Below are positions 1-11,173 of a stretch of DNA of 64,000 bases, in pieces. Source of the DNA: Archegozetes longisetosus (taxonomy: Eukaryota > Arthropoda > Arachnida > Sarcoptiformes > Trhypochthoniidae); assembly GCA_018873245.2 (NCBI GenBank), contig JAEMBT020000003.1, forward strand, positions 8,451,843-8,515,842, in the 5' to 3' direction. Each line of letters starts with the position of its first letter. Positions within the stretch are counted from its first letter, which is position 1. The position numbers were made by a program, and so were the translations under genes. The notes under the pieces were generated by a model. The model searched no databases. It saw only the letters and a list, made by a program, of their open reading frames with translations, and had not been told where the DNA came from.

Positions 1-861
1 TATGGAGAAAAGGCGAGAGGACAAGAAGGGGACCCATTCAACAGACACAGATTCAAGAGGACCACAAAGAACACATCAACAGTAGTTGAACCAACTTTTA
101 AAAATACTAATCCTTTTAAATTCAATAATTGGTAGCATTCACTGCATTCCCAAGTTTGTTGATATTAATTCTAATCAAAGATTTTATCGACATTAATACT
201 TAGTTACCATTTTATACAACAATCTTTAGGTTTCTGCTTGAATCAAAAATTCACTTTATTTGATGCTCAGCCAATCTATTCAATTATTTAACAGCACATC
301 AAGTTTAGTTGATCTAAACAAATTTACATATTTTCAAATACAATTAAATTTTGTTTATAGCGCTTTAATGTAATTTTGATCAAAAAAATATTGTAATCTA
401 AAAGTTTAACCAAAATTATTTGTACACAAACTTTTCTTTAGCCCTAATTCGAAAAATGGATTAAAGAATAAATTAAAGAAAATAAAAAATTTATATACAA
501 ATATGCGAGATTTAAATATAAGCTTATAGTTAACAATATTTTGATGATAACAGTAGAACTATACTAGCAGATAATCATTTTCCTTTCAATGCAGGTTGAT
601 TCACAAATTTCTTCAGTATAGTGAAACCTATCAAACTCGAACATGTAGTAGCTTCTAAAAAATCAATAACAATTAAGCCATGTCTTTTCAAAACCACCTA
701 AGTACATGTCTAGGTTGGTCAGGTTTTACTGTAGAGCTGCTGCTCTAATGATTTGTCGTTGCGTTCGTTGAATTTAAATAAATCTCACTTAATGTATATC
801 ATTAGAGATAGTCATTAATAAAATAATTTACTATAATTTAATATTGAATTAAAATGTATGA
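1..861. other. AT-rich flank downstream of the SPRYD3-like gene
   Basis: No coding region is visible on either strand. The only structure I see is a copy of a dispersed repeat at about 661-750, described separately. The rest is AT-rich sequence that includes the 3' flank of the minus-strand gene ending at 862. Confidence 0.6.
661..750 (+). repeat. Dispersed repeat family, copy A (half element)
   Basis: This stretch shares a core, an AAACCACCTAAGTACATGTC-like block followed by GGTCAGGTTTTACTGTA, with copies near 1577-1725, 4895-4960 and 48760-48840. Only one arm of the inverted-repeat form seen at 1577-1725 is present. The match was judged by eye and its ends are approximate. Confidence 0.5.
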
Positions 862-2852
862 TTAACCAGTCAGCGGATGCAAATCGACTTTTACTTTTTC
901 AGCAGTGCTAAGCATTCCGACAGTCGGATAAAAACCCCCCTTTGGGATATATATTTCTTTCTGGCCTATAGTAACACCATTTCTAGTGAAGAAAACTTCA
1001 ACTTTACTACAACTGTGCTGATGAGCATATTTGCGGTCATGCCTTTCCATATTATACGCATGAAGAGGTGGAATCATAGCTAACGGCGGGGGCATTGGAG
1101 CCATATTTCGACGATGGCCTAAGAAAGGCGACCTGACTGGCACGAATTCAGGCTGCAATGGAATCATCCATCCCTGTTCGTCATCTTCATAATAATCGCT
1201 ATTCTCATCGCTTTCAAACGATGAATCGTTTTCAGCACCAGAATGTGACGATTGAGATAATTGATCGAATCGTTCGTCGGAAGAACTGTAGAGATTAAGA
1301 AATTCTGAGTCATCGCTACTATTGCTTCGATGAGATTTTTTATTCTGCCTCGAGTGTTGATTATGCGCCGCTACATTGTAATTACGAGGAAATATGATTC
1401 CGCAGCCCATAATATCTCCTCTATGACATCGAGGACCAAATGGATCTCCTGCTCCGCTACCAATAAATATTTTTCCGTCGTCAGCATGATATGCAATCGA
1501 GCCTTTGTTCCAACCAGGATGACTGTGACGAGGATATTCCTACACAAAGCAGTCAAATATATTTTCAATTCAAATACAATAAAACCTGTCTAACTTTGAC
1601 ATGCACTACAAGTGGTTGAAAAGTATAAAATGCCATAGAAAACATGGCTTAATTGTTGTTGACTTTCAAAAATCACTTAACCACATGTCAAATTTAGGCA
1701 AGTTTTACGGTACAATGAATATCGATTAACATGACATACTTTACGAGTTAATCCAATAGCTATATAACAATTTTCTCCCGGGTCTATAATTTCAATTTCA
1801 AAGTAATGATATTGCGTATCGAGTGGTTTTCGCGCCTGTGCCAATCCAACGTCTAATATACTCTTTCCACGGCCCGCATATTCTAAAATCTACAGACGAT
1901 AACACATTTGAAGGTTGGTATCCAGAATAAAAATATAACACTTTCAACAAACAAGCTCACATTTCCATTAAGTCTAATATCATGTAATCGCATCCAATCG
2001 TCTTCGTAACTATCGATACACATCAATGATTCGTTTGACACACTTTTCGTTAAAGAGGACGGACACCAACGAAGATTCATATTAAGCTTGACTTCTTCTC
2101 CTGGAGAGCATAATGCAATGGCAGGAAATAAAGGACTTCCTCTAACTAGTAATGGAGTGATTACTGTCGAACCGATCTGTTTATAACCAAATTAATTAAT
2201 ACTCATTTACAGCTCAAATAATTCACAATTGAACAGATCCAAAGAGGCTAACTCACCTCAGAACCATTCAGAGTAAAATAGACTTTCATTTTCATAAATG
2301 GTGAAATCTGATTCGGCTTAGCCGAATATTGATCATGACTTTCAGCTGAAGGTTGACTGTTCTCATAGCGAACGCCACAACCGATTCTGTCGCCAACTTC
2401 ACACTTATTGGCGACCACTGTTCCTCTTTGGTGACCCAAATAGATTCTAACAATCATTCAAATAAGTAATCAGATAATGGGTAATTAAAAAGCGACCAAT
2501 CAATCAATAAAAACCTTCCGTCTCCAGCATGATATCCAACAGAGTTGGCCACAAAACCTGGCAATTGATCCAGAGGATGATTAGTTGGCACGAGACCTAC
2601 AGCTATTTCGGCAGTAGTGCCGCATTCGAGAATCTCGATCTCGAAGTATTCATTTAAATCAGGCTGCAATGATTTTGCGCCGATGTAAAGACCCGGTAAT
2701 GACTTCTCTTCGGGTGCGTAACTCAGTATATCATCAGGTTCACAGTTTATTCTTTCATATTGGACTTTTCTTGACGAATTGAAATAACGGCCACCGAATT
2801 GACATTCGCGACGATATATTCGATTCAATTGGCGGTGAAGTAAACCATCCAT
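862..2852 (-). CDS. SPRYD3: SPRY domain-containing protein 3-like (two SPRY domains)
   Basis: I join five exons on the minus strand: 2852-2515, 2446-2257, 2176-1961, 1889-1740 and 1539-862. All junctions are GT-AG and all phases agree, giving about 523 aa; vertebrate SPRYD3 is about 440. The protein has two SPRY units. The first (exons 1-3) carries AVGLVPTNHPLDQLPG and YHAGDGR. The second (exons 4-5) carries DVGLAQARKPLDTQYHYFE, HPGWNKGSIAYHADDGK and GDPFGPRC. A Ser/Asp-rich insert sits at about 1140-1330, where the vertebrate protein has an acidic stretch. The C-terminus KVKVDLHPLTG matches the family. SPRY domains bind partner proteins, but the partner of SPRYD3 is not established. The start at 2852 is the first ATG. 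A likely acceptor just upstream (about 2868) means a 5' exon could extend the N-terminus. A fold-back repeat lies in the fourth intron. Confidence 0.92.
1577..1725. repeat. Small inverted-repeat element (MITE-like) in a SPRYD3 intron, copy B
   Basis: The left arm (about 1578-1630) reads AAAACCTGTCTAACTTTGACATG and onward. The right arm (about 1668-1725) is its imperfect reverse complement, containing CACATGTCAAATTTAGGCAAG. The element lies between SPRYD3-like exons 4 and 5. The same core recurs in copies A, C and D, so this is an interspersed family, probably a short non-autonomous DNA transposon. Target-site duplications could not be defined. Confidence 0.5.
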
Positions 2853-3998
2853 TTTGTCAATCGCTGAAGACAACTGTCAATACATTGAATTTGATTATTT
2901 TGAATACAAGTTGAGGACAGCAATCAATTATGAAATGGTTTGAAGTCTACTATTGAATATATAATAAATGAATACTTTGTTTAGTAAGTGTTGCGACGAT
3001 TGCATGGATTGAGATCTGGTTCAGTTGATTAATAAATTGTTTATTTTTCGCCGATTCTTCACACTATCATAAAACTCAATCATAATATTAAAATTAACAC
3101 ATATAGTTCAACAATAAGCTCAACAATAAACTTATGAATATCTCCACAAATTGCGTTAAATTTCATTCAATTATGAAATTATTGAATCAACGCTTTATTT
3201 ATGCAATGATTTGTTTGCCATTTAGTAATTTTTTTACCCCAAATCCAACTTTTACTCAACTCTTGTAAATAATACGAAAGCTTAGAATGAAAGAAATGTT
3301 TTGTATAGACAACTTACTGGAAACTAGAACTTTCGATAACTCGAAACGCTGTGGTTATCAAGTATTTAGGTTCAAGTTAAATGAACTTGTTTTAAACTTT
3401 TTAAATTGATCTAATGTTAAGCTAATTAAATGAGTTTAATACATCGATCGAGTTCTCAAATAATCCTTCATATGTATAGACGTGCAAACGATTTAATGCC
3501 AATTTAAAGCTACTCTATACTTTACCTCATTTTATACTTAGCTCAACAATATTAAACTTAATTGAGATAATTAGCTGAACCCACGACAACAGCTAGTTTA
3601 TGGAACACTCCAATGTGTAGCCAGATGCTTTTATTATTTATTAGTTCATTATTTGACGATTACAGCCGTTTATGTTGAATAAATATTCAAAATTTAATAA
3701 TTAGTTACTTAAAAACTTTGCACACAAACCGAATAGAAATATTTATATATTAATATATTCTCATTCATATTAATAAAGCTATAATTGAAGCTTTAACTGT
3801 AAGAGAAGCCTCTTTTCTATTGAGAAATATCAAAAGGGCTTATTAGAGCATTAGTATTTACACAGTATACTTATTTAGCACTTTAATCGTTCAAATTTAC
3901 TAGTTCAATATCTCTTTTTGAATCTGAGCCTTGCGTTTAAGTTTATTAGTGTTGAACATTACTTTTAAATTGAAAGGGAATTCAGATCATTAAGATCC

Positions 3999-4190
3999 AT
4001 ATGCACGCTTGTATATAAACCCGATTTAAATCTAAAACTAGGTTTAAAACTAGGTTTAAAACTAGGTTTAAAACTAGGTTTAAGACCCGAAACTTGTCTT
4101 AAAACTTATCTACACTCAAAATTTAAACCTAGTTTTAGACTTAGACTGAGTTTATATGAGAGTTTGCAGACGGGTCTAAGAGTTTAGAAC
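3999..4190. repeat. Fold-back element with internal 12-bp tandem repeat
   Basis: The left arm starts near ATGCACGCTTGTATATAAAC and runs into TCTAAAACTAGGTTTA. The right arm, read in reverse, contains TGCAAACTCTCATATAAAC and GTCTAAAACTAGGTTTA. The two are therefore imperfect inverted repeats of roughly 55 bp. Between them the 12-bp unit TTAAAACTAGGT is repeated about four times (4032-4083). The structure suggests a MITE or fold-back element. Boundaries are approximate. Confidence 0.55.
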
Positions 4191-4894
4191 TACGCAACTT
4201 TTGACTTGTTATCAAATTTTTAACTTGATTTCAATACAGTTTGTTGTGAATCAGAGTTTGACTAATAATCATTTGTATATGTAAATCATCCTATATGTTA
4301 TTTTTGTTTTTGTACTATTAATACTTTTCACGGCAAGACTTATCAAAGACTTATCTCTATATTATTTTACTTAGTTAAGAGTTGAATAGTTTACTGAAAT
4401 CAAACTTATATGTATACATATATCAATGTACATATTTTGGTGCTCGAGTCTCAAACGTAAGGTTTAGATTCAAAAAGAAAATGTTCAATTAGCCAATGAG
4501 GTTAAGTGGCTAAAACAATATCAAATATCAAGCTTTCAGTCTAGGTTTTATCACTATTGAGAAGCACTTTTGATATCTGGAGGTTCCTCTTGCAGTGAAG
4601 GCTTGAGCTGCTTTATTTTTTAATTAACTGTTTGATTGAAGTTTCAATTAACTCAAATCTTTGTATTTCGATCAACTCTTCTGTAAAGATTGATCATCAA
4701 AGTTGCGATTCATTCAATATTCTCATATAATGAGAAACTTTAATGGAATTTTGAGAAGGATTTAATACTTGTTTTATAGACAAAGTGTTTTATTGATTGA
4801 GTTTATTGGCGTTAAACAAAATTTTGATTGCTCTTATTGAAGATGCAATTCTTTTGTTAACTACGGTAAATCTAACTTGAACATTATATTTATA

Positions 4895-4960
4895 GTTTTT
4901 AAAAATCCATTTAACTGCGTGTTCAAGTTTGACAGGTCTAAACCTGTATTGGTTTTGGCT
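4895..4960 (+). repeat. Dispersed repeat family, copy C (partial)
   Basis: A diverged copy of the family core is visible: CATTTAACTGCGTGTTCAAG followed by GACAGGTCTAAACCTGTATT. It is closest to copy D near 48790-48840. The repeat was judged by eye. Confidence 0.4.
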
Positions 4961-5273
4961 CAAAAGGAATTATCATCGATCAAGTCATCGAACTATTTAT
5001 GCTTAACAATAATAACAACACAATCAATTGTTATTCTTTTTGTTAGCATCAAAGTAATTCAATGGAATCTTAGCTCAATTTATTATTTATAGGTTTTGGT
5101 AATCCCTAATCTTTATTGATTTGTTTGGCTGACATAGACCTGCTCACTCTACAATATAACTATGAATGCTGTCATATATGAAAGGATCAGTTAATCCAAT
5201 TATACTACTATGCGGCACCTATTTTACAACATATAATTCATCTGAAAAACCACTGAAAAGTTTAACATTTCTT

Positions 5274-5690
5274 TTATGTTGCCTTATCTTTCCATAGTTT
5301 CATTACTTCAACTAAGAATTCCAAGTCGTCCAAAACCTGATCAGCTTTGAGAACGTAGCTGAAAGTTACACTACCTAGATTATCGTCTTTCAACTTACCG
5401 ATTAGCTTATAAGCTCTTCTAATATTCTTATTCTGTAACAATCGATTGTCCAGTTGTTCTTTCAGGTGAACGAGGCTCAAAGCGTCGCCTTCGACTCTGA
5501 TATTTATGAAGTCTCAACGATTTCTTGTTGCTTTCATCAGACTTTCGTGTTAATGTCATTGTCGCTGCCGTTAAAAACGTGGCTTTTTCTTTTTATATCT
5601 CTAGCCAAAGTTCTTATTCGAAAGACAACAATAAAAGCAGCAAAATATATAATTGAAAAGCTCACACATATATTACACATGAGATAACTT
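5274..5690 (-). pseudogene. Unrecognised coding remnant, probably frameshifted
   Basis: On the minus strand one frame (about 5516-5274) encodes a charged, helix-like C-terminus that includes LSLVHLKEQLDNRLLQNKNI and LDDLEFLVEVMKLWKDKAT, then a stop. Just upstream a second frame stays open and is rich in Lys, Arg and Ser (TRKSDESNKKSLRLHKY). The first frame has a stop immediately before the segment. The GC content is higher than the flanks, which argues for coding origin. The break could be a real frameshift, a missed intron or a base error. I do not recognise the family. The kinase pseudogene lies about 0.8 kb away. Confidence 0.35.
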
Positions 5691-6480
5691 TGTTCAACTT
5701 TACAAAAGTTCTTTTCAAATTCTAACGATTTGTTGAATGAAAAGTAACAACGTGTTCCATAGAGTATCTCATAATCTTTGACGTGTTCAAAATCAAAAAT
5801 TTTTTAGTTTTAGCTTAAATACGACCTACTATCTGAGATCTCACTCAGCAACAGCAAGTTGCAAAGTTTAAGTTTTCGCTAGGCTAGCCTTCAAATACAT
5901 ACTCTGACTTAAACTTAATTTGAATCTGAGACAAATTTACGAGAATAAATGGTTATTAAGCGAAGTAAAGTCAAATCTTAATTATGAGAAGCACAGAAAT
6001 ACTTATTAAGGTCTCAATGAACGTTGAATGAGGTAATGGTTGAACACTTACTTTATTAAATTAACTCTTAATATATTTTGGCACTGCTGACTAAATGTTG
6101 GTTAATATTTCTAGCCATGAAATGAAAGTTGCTCAAACAGCTATTATCAAATGTGATTCATATTTTTGATTAATTTACTGCAGGAATATAATAAACATTG
6201 TAAAAATACAAATACCAATACTTTATTTCAAGTATTGTTGAAATTTAATGCCAAACGCATTAACATTTTAAAATTTAGGGTACAATTGTATTGAGTAACG
6301 AATTAAACACAAATATTCATCTATTCGAGGAAAATGTGTTTAGCCATTGGTATACGTTTCAGTTGTCGTACAAGTCAATCGAATAAGGATATAAGTAATG
6401 GAAAAAGAAAGAAACGCAAAGTCTAAAAAATAATTACTCGATAAGCAGTCAAATCTAGTTCAAAGTAGTAGAAAGTTTAG
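5691..6480. other. Intergenic, nothing recognised
   Basis: AT-rich sequence between two coding remnants. A short frame from an ATG at 6334 ends in a basic run (NGKRKKRKV) and may be the far 5' part of the decayed kinase, but it is too short and broken to assign. Confidence 0.4.
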
Positions 6481-6529
6481 GAAAGCACCTGAACAGCAAA
6501 TAGAGCCAATACAAAAACAAGAATTCGAT

Positions 6530-6955
6530 GTGAGCCCCTTTCGTTTAGACAGTAAACTAGAGAAAATCTTAAAGACATTATCACAGATTTCAAACGTAGA
6601 GCTACTTCAGGCAATTGCTTTACCGATGAATGGATGCGATAGTCCGATAGATTTTCTTGAAACTAAGAATTATGAGTCTTTGAGAGATAAAGAACAAAGT
6701 CTTATTCTAGGATAAGGAGAAGAGAACTATGGGTAAGTTCTTAAAGTCGAAAAATTGTTGAGCGTAATCAAAATAAAGAAATGGTGTGTGATACATTAAG
6801 ACTAGATAAGAAGAAAGAGAAAGTGTTTCGATCTCTGAGGAGTCAGCTATTCACACTTCAGAAAGTAAAATATGACCACATTATTCAACTCTATGACCAT
6901 TTTGTTTTTGAGTACTGAGGATCTCATTTTAAAATAATGATGCCTTATATTCATA

Positions 6956-7000
<45 letters not shown>

Positions 7001-7215
7001 TTAGAGAATAGTCGAAGTCTAAGTATGAGATTTTGGTCCTACAAACGATCACGTCTTAAGGATATTCGTGACAAATTGTTTAAGAGTTGGTTTAGTACAT
7101 AGACAATATTCAGCTCATAGAGACCTAAAGTTAGAAAATTTCTCATTGATCAGGTCGAAGGAAAATCTAGGTCTGCAAATATGAAATTTTGTGACTATGG
7201 TAAGTCCTTAATTGC
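6530..7215 (+). pseudogene. Decayed protein kinase gene
   Basis: Kinase landmarks appear in order but in different frames, separated by stops. An N-terminal open segment (6530-6715) runs into a degenerate glycine loop near 6715-6735, in which stops interrupt the reading. Further on come KEMVCDTLRLDKK and LRSQLFTLQKVKYDHIIQLY, typical of the helix-C and beta-4 region (6770-6915). The catalytic loop HRDLKLENF follows at about 7115-7145, and then, one frame over, KFLIDQVEGK and the metal-binding segment KFCDYG in place of DFG (about 7136-7200). A GTAAGT donor follows directly, so this looks like a once-spliced gene that decayed in place rather than a processed copy. A (TA)n microsatellite interrupts it. 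The subfamily is not clear. It is not the MNK found later in the window. Confidence 0.7.
6958..6998. repeat. (TA)n microsatellite
   Basis: About 20 uninterrupted TA dinucleotides lie inside the kinase pseudogene. Confidence 0.97.
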
Positions 7216-8140
7216 TTATAATCACGTTACATCAAGAAGTATGTGGACATCACATTATGACTCTTCAAATTATAAGGCTCACTGTTTTAAGACAGAAAAG
7301 ATATAGATTTAGACGAAAATACTAATGACTTTTTGAATGAATCACTGTAACCTAATGTAATAAAAAGAATGAACGCTATCAAATCCAGTAATGGCTCTCA
7401 GGGCAGGCTAGTCCAACAAAACCTTCTAATTGATATTTTCATCTGTCACTGTGTAATTAGATTATACAAAATTATGAAATAATATAATAAATAATAAGTT
7501 TATTCATATTAGAGCTTCAAAATAGGATCTTTTCTCATCTGAAGCATCCATTCAACTTTGTTGTAGTTATGTAAATTAAATCTAGACTAGAATTTATGGT
7601 GCAATCACTCAATTTCACTGTCTCATATGAAGCAATTGACAACTTGATCAAATAAGAATTAAGTGAAAATTAAAAAATGATTTAGCTTTTCTACTGTCGA
7701 TAGTTGTTGTATGAAACAAAATTGAATAGCTTTATTTTAAATAATTGAAATAAGTTTTGGCTCGTGACTAGTCACCTTCTGCTAGTTATGCGTGGAATCC
7801 AAGTTCAAATGAAAACATAACTTTTCCATAGAAACCTTTATTAGTGTTATTATATACATCATTTTGTCACTAATAATGTTTATTTATAACTATAAAAAGA
7901 TTACAAAATGTGAAAACCAAAGTTGCTTTGTGTATCTAACTCTCTTTAACTTTCTGTTAACTAAACTGAACCTTAATTAAACTTTTTTATCCAGTTTTAA
8001 TATTGAGATTTGATTTGTGCTGTCTTGCTGTGTTAACACTTTTACAGGAGTCCTAATTTTTGATTATATCCCGCAGCATTCAAATTTTTTGTTTAATTTA
8101 AAGTACAAACTAAATTCGAAAAGGAGCTATAGCTCGAATG
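7216..8140. other. Decayed kinase tail and RP2 upstream region
   Basis: Up to about 7340 the sequence may be degraded downstream kinase sequence. After that I see only AT-rich DNA leading to the RP2 start. A splice-acceptor-like TTTTACAG at about 8040-8047 could mark a 5' untranslated exon of RP2. Confidence 0.4.
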
Positions 8141-10343
8141 ATGGGATGCCTCAATTCGAAGCCGAGATTCAAGATCCCGGTAGTACAAGAGAAACAGTAT
8201 TCGTGGTAAGCAACACATATCTTCAAACAATTTGAAGCTATTCCTTGAGCAGTAGAACCACTTTCTTATAGCACTTACCAACAAGAATGGAAAACAATCA
8301 TTTTAACAAAAATGAATTGTGACAAAAAATCGATTCTAACAAAACTAACTAACTCTGACAATTGTCTAAAACAGGTCAAACAAAGAAAAGGTAAATCCAA
8401 GCGATTTTACGATAGAGAATGAGAAGCACTGCTCTTTCATTAAGAGACCTGGAGACATAAATGGACAGCAATTTATAATCCAAAATTGCGAATTCACTAA
8501 TATTGGTCTCTTTGATTTCATCAATACTATTACCATTGATGATTGTAATAATTGCTCAATGTTTGTTGGACCAACCATTGGAAGGTCAGTAAAATTTCAT
8601 TTTCCTTCAAAGTTTATTCAAAACAAGTATTCATTACAAACCTTTGAATAAAGTTTAAGCAACTATTGATGAATTGACAGCAAACTCAATTTATAAACTA
8701 AATAATAACACGTTGGAATGACTTTTGTAATTAACATGTTTTTATATAATACATATACTCAAATACTTAATAATCTGCGTTAGAAACCAGAAAACATGCA
8801 TTTTCATGTGGTGCTTTCCAAATGAGTTATTAGACATTAAGAAATTTATAGAATATTCAATACAGAAGTCAACCAAAAATGAAATTTAGAAAACAATTAA
8901 TTTGTAAGACAGGTAGATTGCAATATGAATAGCTCTTTCCTCGTTAATATAGCAGATTATTAAGTTTTTAAATGTACAATCCTCTTATCAAAACTCATAT
9001 CATTCAAATGTTAAATACATTACAACTCTTATAAACAAAGTTGAAGTGACAAAAGTCAAGTTTTCAATGAATAAATTTGTAGATTTTGAAAGTTTTAATA
9101 ATTAACAATAAATGAACGATTCTATGACAGTGTTGTCCTCCGCAATTGTGTCAGTTGTCGCATAATGTGTTGCAGTCAACAATTCAGGTCAAGAGATTGT
9201 AAAAATATTGAAGTGTTTTTATATTGCACGACACAGCCAGCCATAGAATCTTGTAATGACATCACATTTGGTTGTTTTTCTGCTTATTATAAAGGATTAG
9301 AAGGTATCTCATAAATTAGAACTCAATCTAAATCTCAATTGCTATATTCTGGTTGTCAAAACACAGAACATTTCAAGAAAGCAAATCTAAGTGTACTCAA
9401 CAACAATTGGACGAATATCTATGACTTTACTATCAATGAAGAAGAACAACATTGGAGCTTGTTTCCACCGGTAAACAATAAGAATATTTATCAAATTCCA
9501 GCTTTAAGACTATATTTGCGTCAGAATTATCACAATTGTTACGTTTGAAACGTTGAAAAGCTGTAGATAATCCATAGCTTTAGATAGTTCGTACCACACT
9601 TCGTGTAATCAGTTCACTAACCAGCTTTATGATTTGATATACAATCAATGAGTTTTTATATTCAACAGACAGTTGTAGCTGAGGATTACTTTTCTGGAAT
9701 CCCAAGAGAAGATGACATTGGACTATCTTTTAATTCCATTACAAGCGTTGTCCCGAAAACATTGGGCTCAATGCCAACAGAAAAAGATAAAACGTGTCTT
9801 ATTATTATAACTCCTAACGATCAAACACATACCACCGCGATGTCATTCATCCGTGAAATGCAAAATAATCAGGTACTTAAATATAGACTACAACTACATT
9901 ATGACTAACAGTAACATGATAAACAACTTTTTTCTTAGGAGATATTTCTGCTTAAAACAAAACAATTTTATGCTGTCACTAAAGAAACACAGATTGAGTT
10001 TGGAGTTGAAGCAAATCAGATGATAATTGCCCTGCTCTACAAGGGACGTGATTCTATCCAAAAAAGGTCAGTGTCGATATCTCCCAGTATCACAATAATA
10101 TATTAATAGTATGGGTATTCAATTGGTTTTGACTAATGATTTTGAGCATTTGACAAATGTTAGAGCTTCTCTCTCAAAGCTCAACTCTAATTATTAATCT
10201 ATTATTTCATACTTAAATGCTTTTCATAATTGCTTCTTTTTTACAGCACCAACATAGGGAAAGGAGTGGCCGGTCTGCTAGTCATTAGTAATCCGAACAC
10301 AATTTATAAGCAGCTGTCATTGATTTTTAATACAAATAATTGA
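8141..10343 (+). CDS. RP2: Protein XRP2 (ARL3 GTPase-activating protein)
   Basis: I join seven exons: 8141-8205, 8375-8584, 9131-9303, 9367-9470, 9669-9872, 9939-10066 and 10247-10343. All are GT-AG with consistent phases, giving 326 aa (human about 350). RP2 stimulates GTP hydrolysis by ARL3 and so helps deliver lipidated proteins to cilia. The N-terminus MGCLNSK is the dual acylation signal: myristoyl on Gly2, palmitoyl on Cys3. QYSW then leads into the TBCC beta-helix ([25 protein letters not shown]). QQFRSRDC at about residues 108-115 contains the equivalents of human Gln115 and the arginine finger Arg118. [11 protein letters not shown] and [12 protein letters not shown] follow. Exons 5-7 give the C-terminal ferredoxin-like (NDK-like) domain, which is less conserved. 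The start codon lies in a different frame from the longer open frame covering exon 1. The W codon spans the first junction, which confirms the splice. Confidence 0.95.
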
Positions 10344-11173
10344 AAAGAAAAAAGTTGCATTACATCAAATATTAACTTTAGATAGAGTACGACCTTCTTA
10401 TAGATTTTGGGTACATGTGAGCTCACATTTTCATTATTGTAAACTGATTATCAGCTTAGGATATCTTGAACCACACTCAAATATAGATTCGGCTATAAGA
10501 AGGTCACACCCTTAAGCCATCCGAGTGATAGCATTTTTAGTGTTCAGTATTATAATAGCGAGTTATAAAACAATTTAATACATTCATTAAAACAATCAGA
10601 TGCTTTCATTTATACAAATATGTAATTCGAGTTAATGTTTGCTCAGAAAACTTAAAAAACTGTATCGAAAAAAATTAGTTGTCAAACATGAAAACGGTTT
10701 CAAAACTGTGATCAAACGCACCACCGATCATATGCAACATTAACAGCATAAATGAATACTCATAACTTGAATTGACTAACATTTAGATTGGAATAACTCA
10801 ACAGATAACCAAATCAATATCAACTGCAACTTGTTATATTGTATTGTATTTTTAATATAGATGTTTCACTAATAACCCCATTTGTGAATAAATATTGAAC
10901 TTCAAACAATGATGATAACAAACTAGTCTTATATACAGGTCTATATGGATTAATTGAGGGAGAAATGAGAAATGGTCAAACTTTGAACAAAACCCTATTA
11001 ATGATCAATAAATACAAACATTTACATGAAAGCCCTCATTCAGCATATCAATTAAAATTACGATCAATTCTTGTTCTCAATGTTGGAGCTTTTTTCAAAA
11101 TTAATTTCCTGTCAATCCCAGGACTAGAAACAGAATGGAATTGGTTTTTCAAAAGCAACTAAATAACTGACTC
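10344..11173. other. Intergenic between convergent RP2 and PPP1R2
   Basis: AT-rich 3' flanks of two convergent genes. An open frame at 10965-11162 has no recognisable motif and ordinary background composition. I see nothing else here. Confidence 0.5.

Larger units (their letters stand above)
2874..5273. other. Intergenic, AT-rich; one fold-back repeat and one dispersed repeat
   Basis: I see no supported coding region on either strand. The stretch includes the upstream region of the minus-strand SPRYD3-like gene, a fold-back element at about 3999-4190 and a partial dispersed-repeat copy near 4895-4960. An open frame at 4877-5092 is AT-driven and not convincing. Confidence 0.55.

Noticed and set aside
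8017..8235. 72-codon open frame over RP2 exon 1
   Set aside because: It is a shadow; the family-matching frame starts at 8141 and splices at 8205.
10965..11162. 65-codon frame between RP2 and PPP1R2
   Set aside because: No motif, no splice context and background composition.
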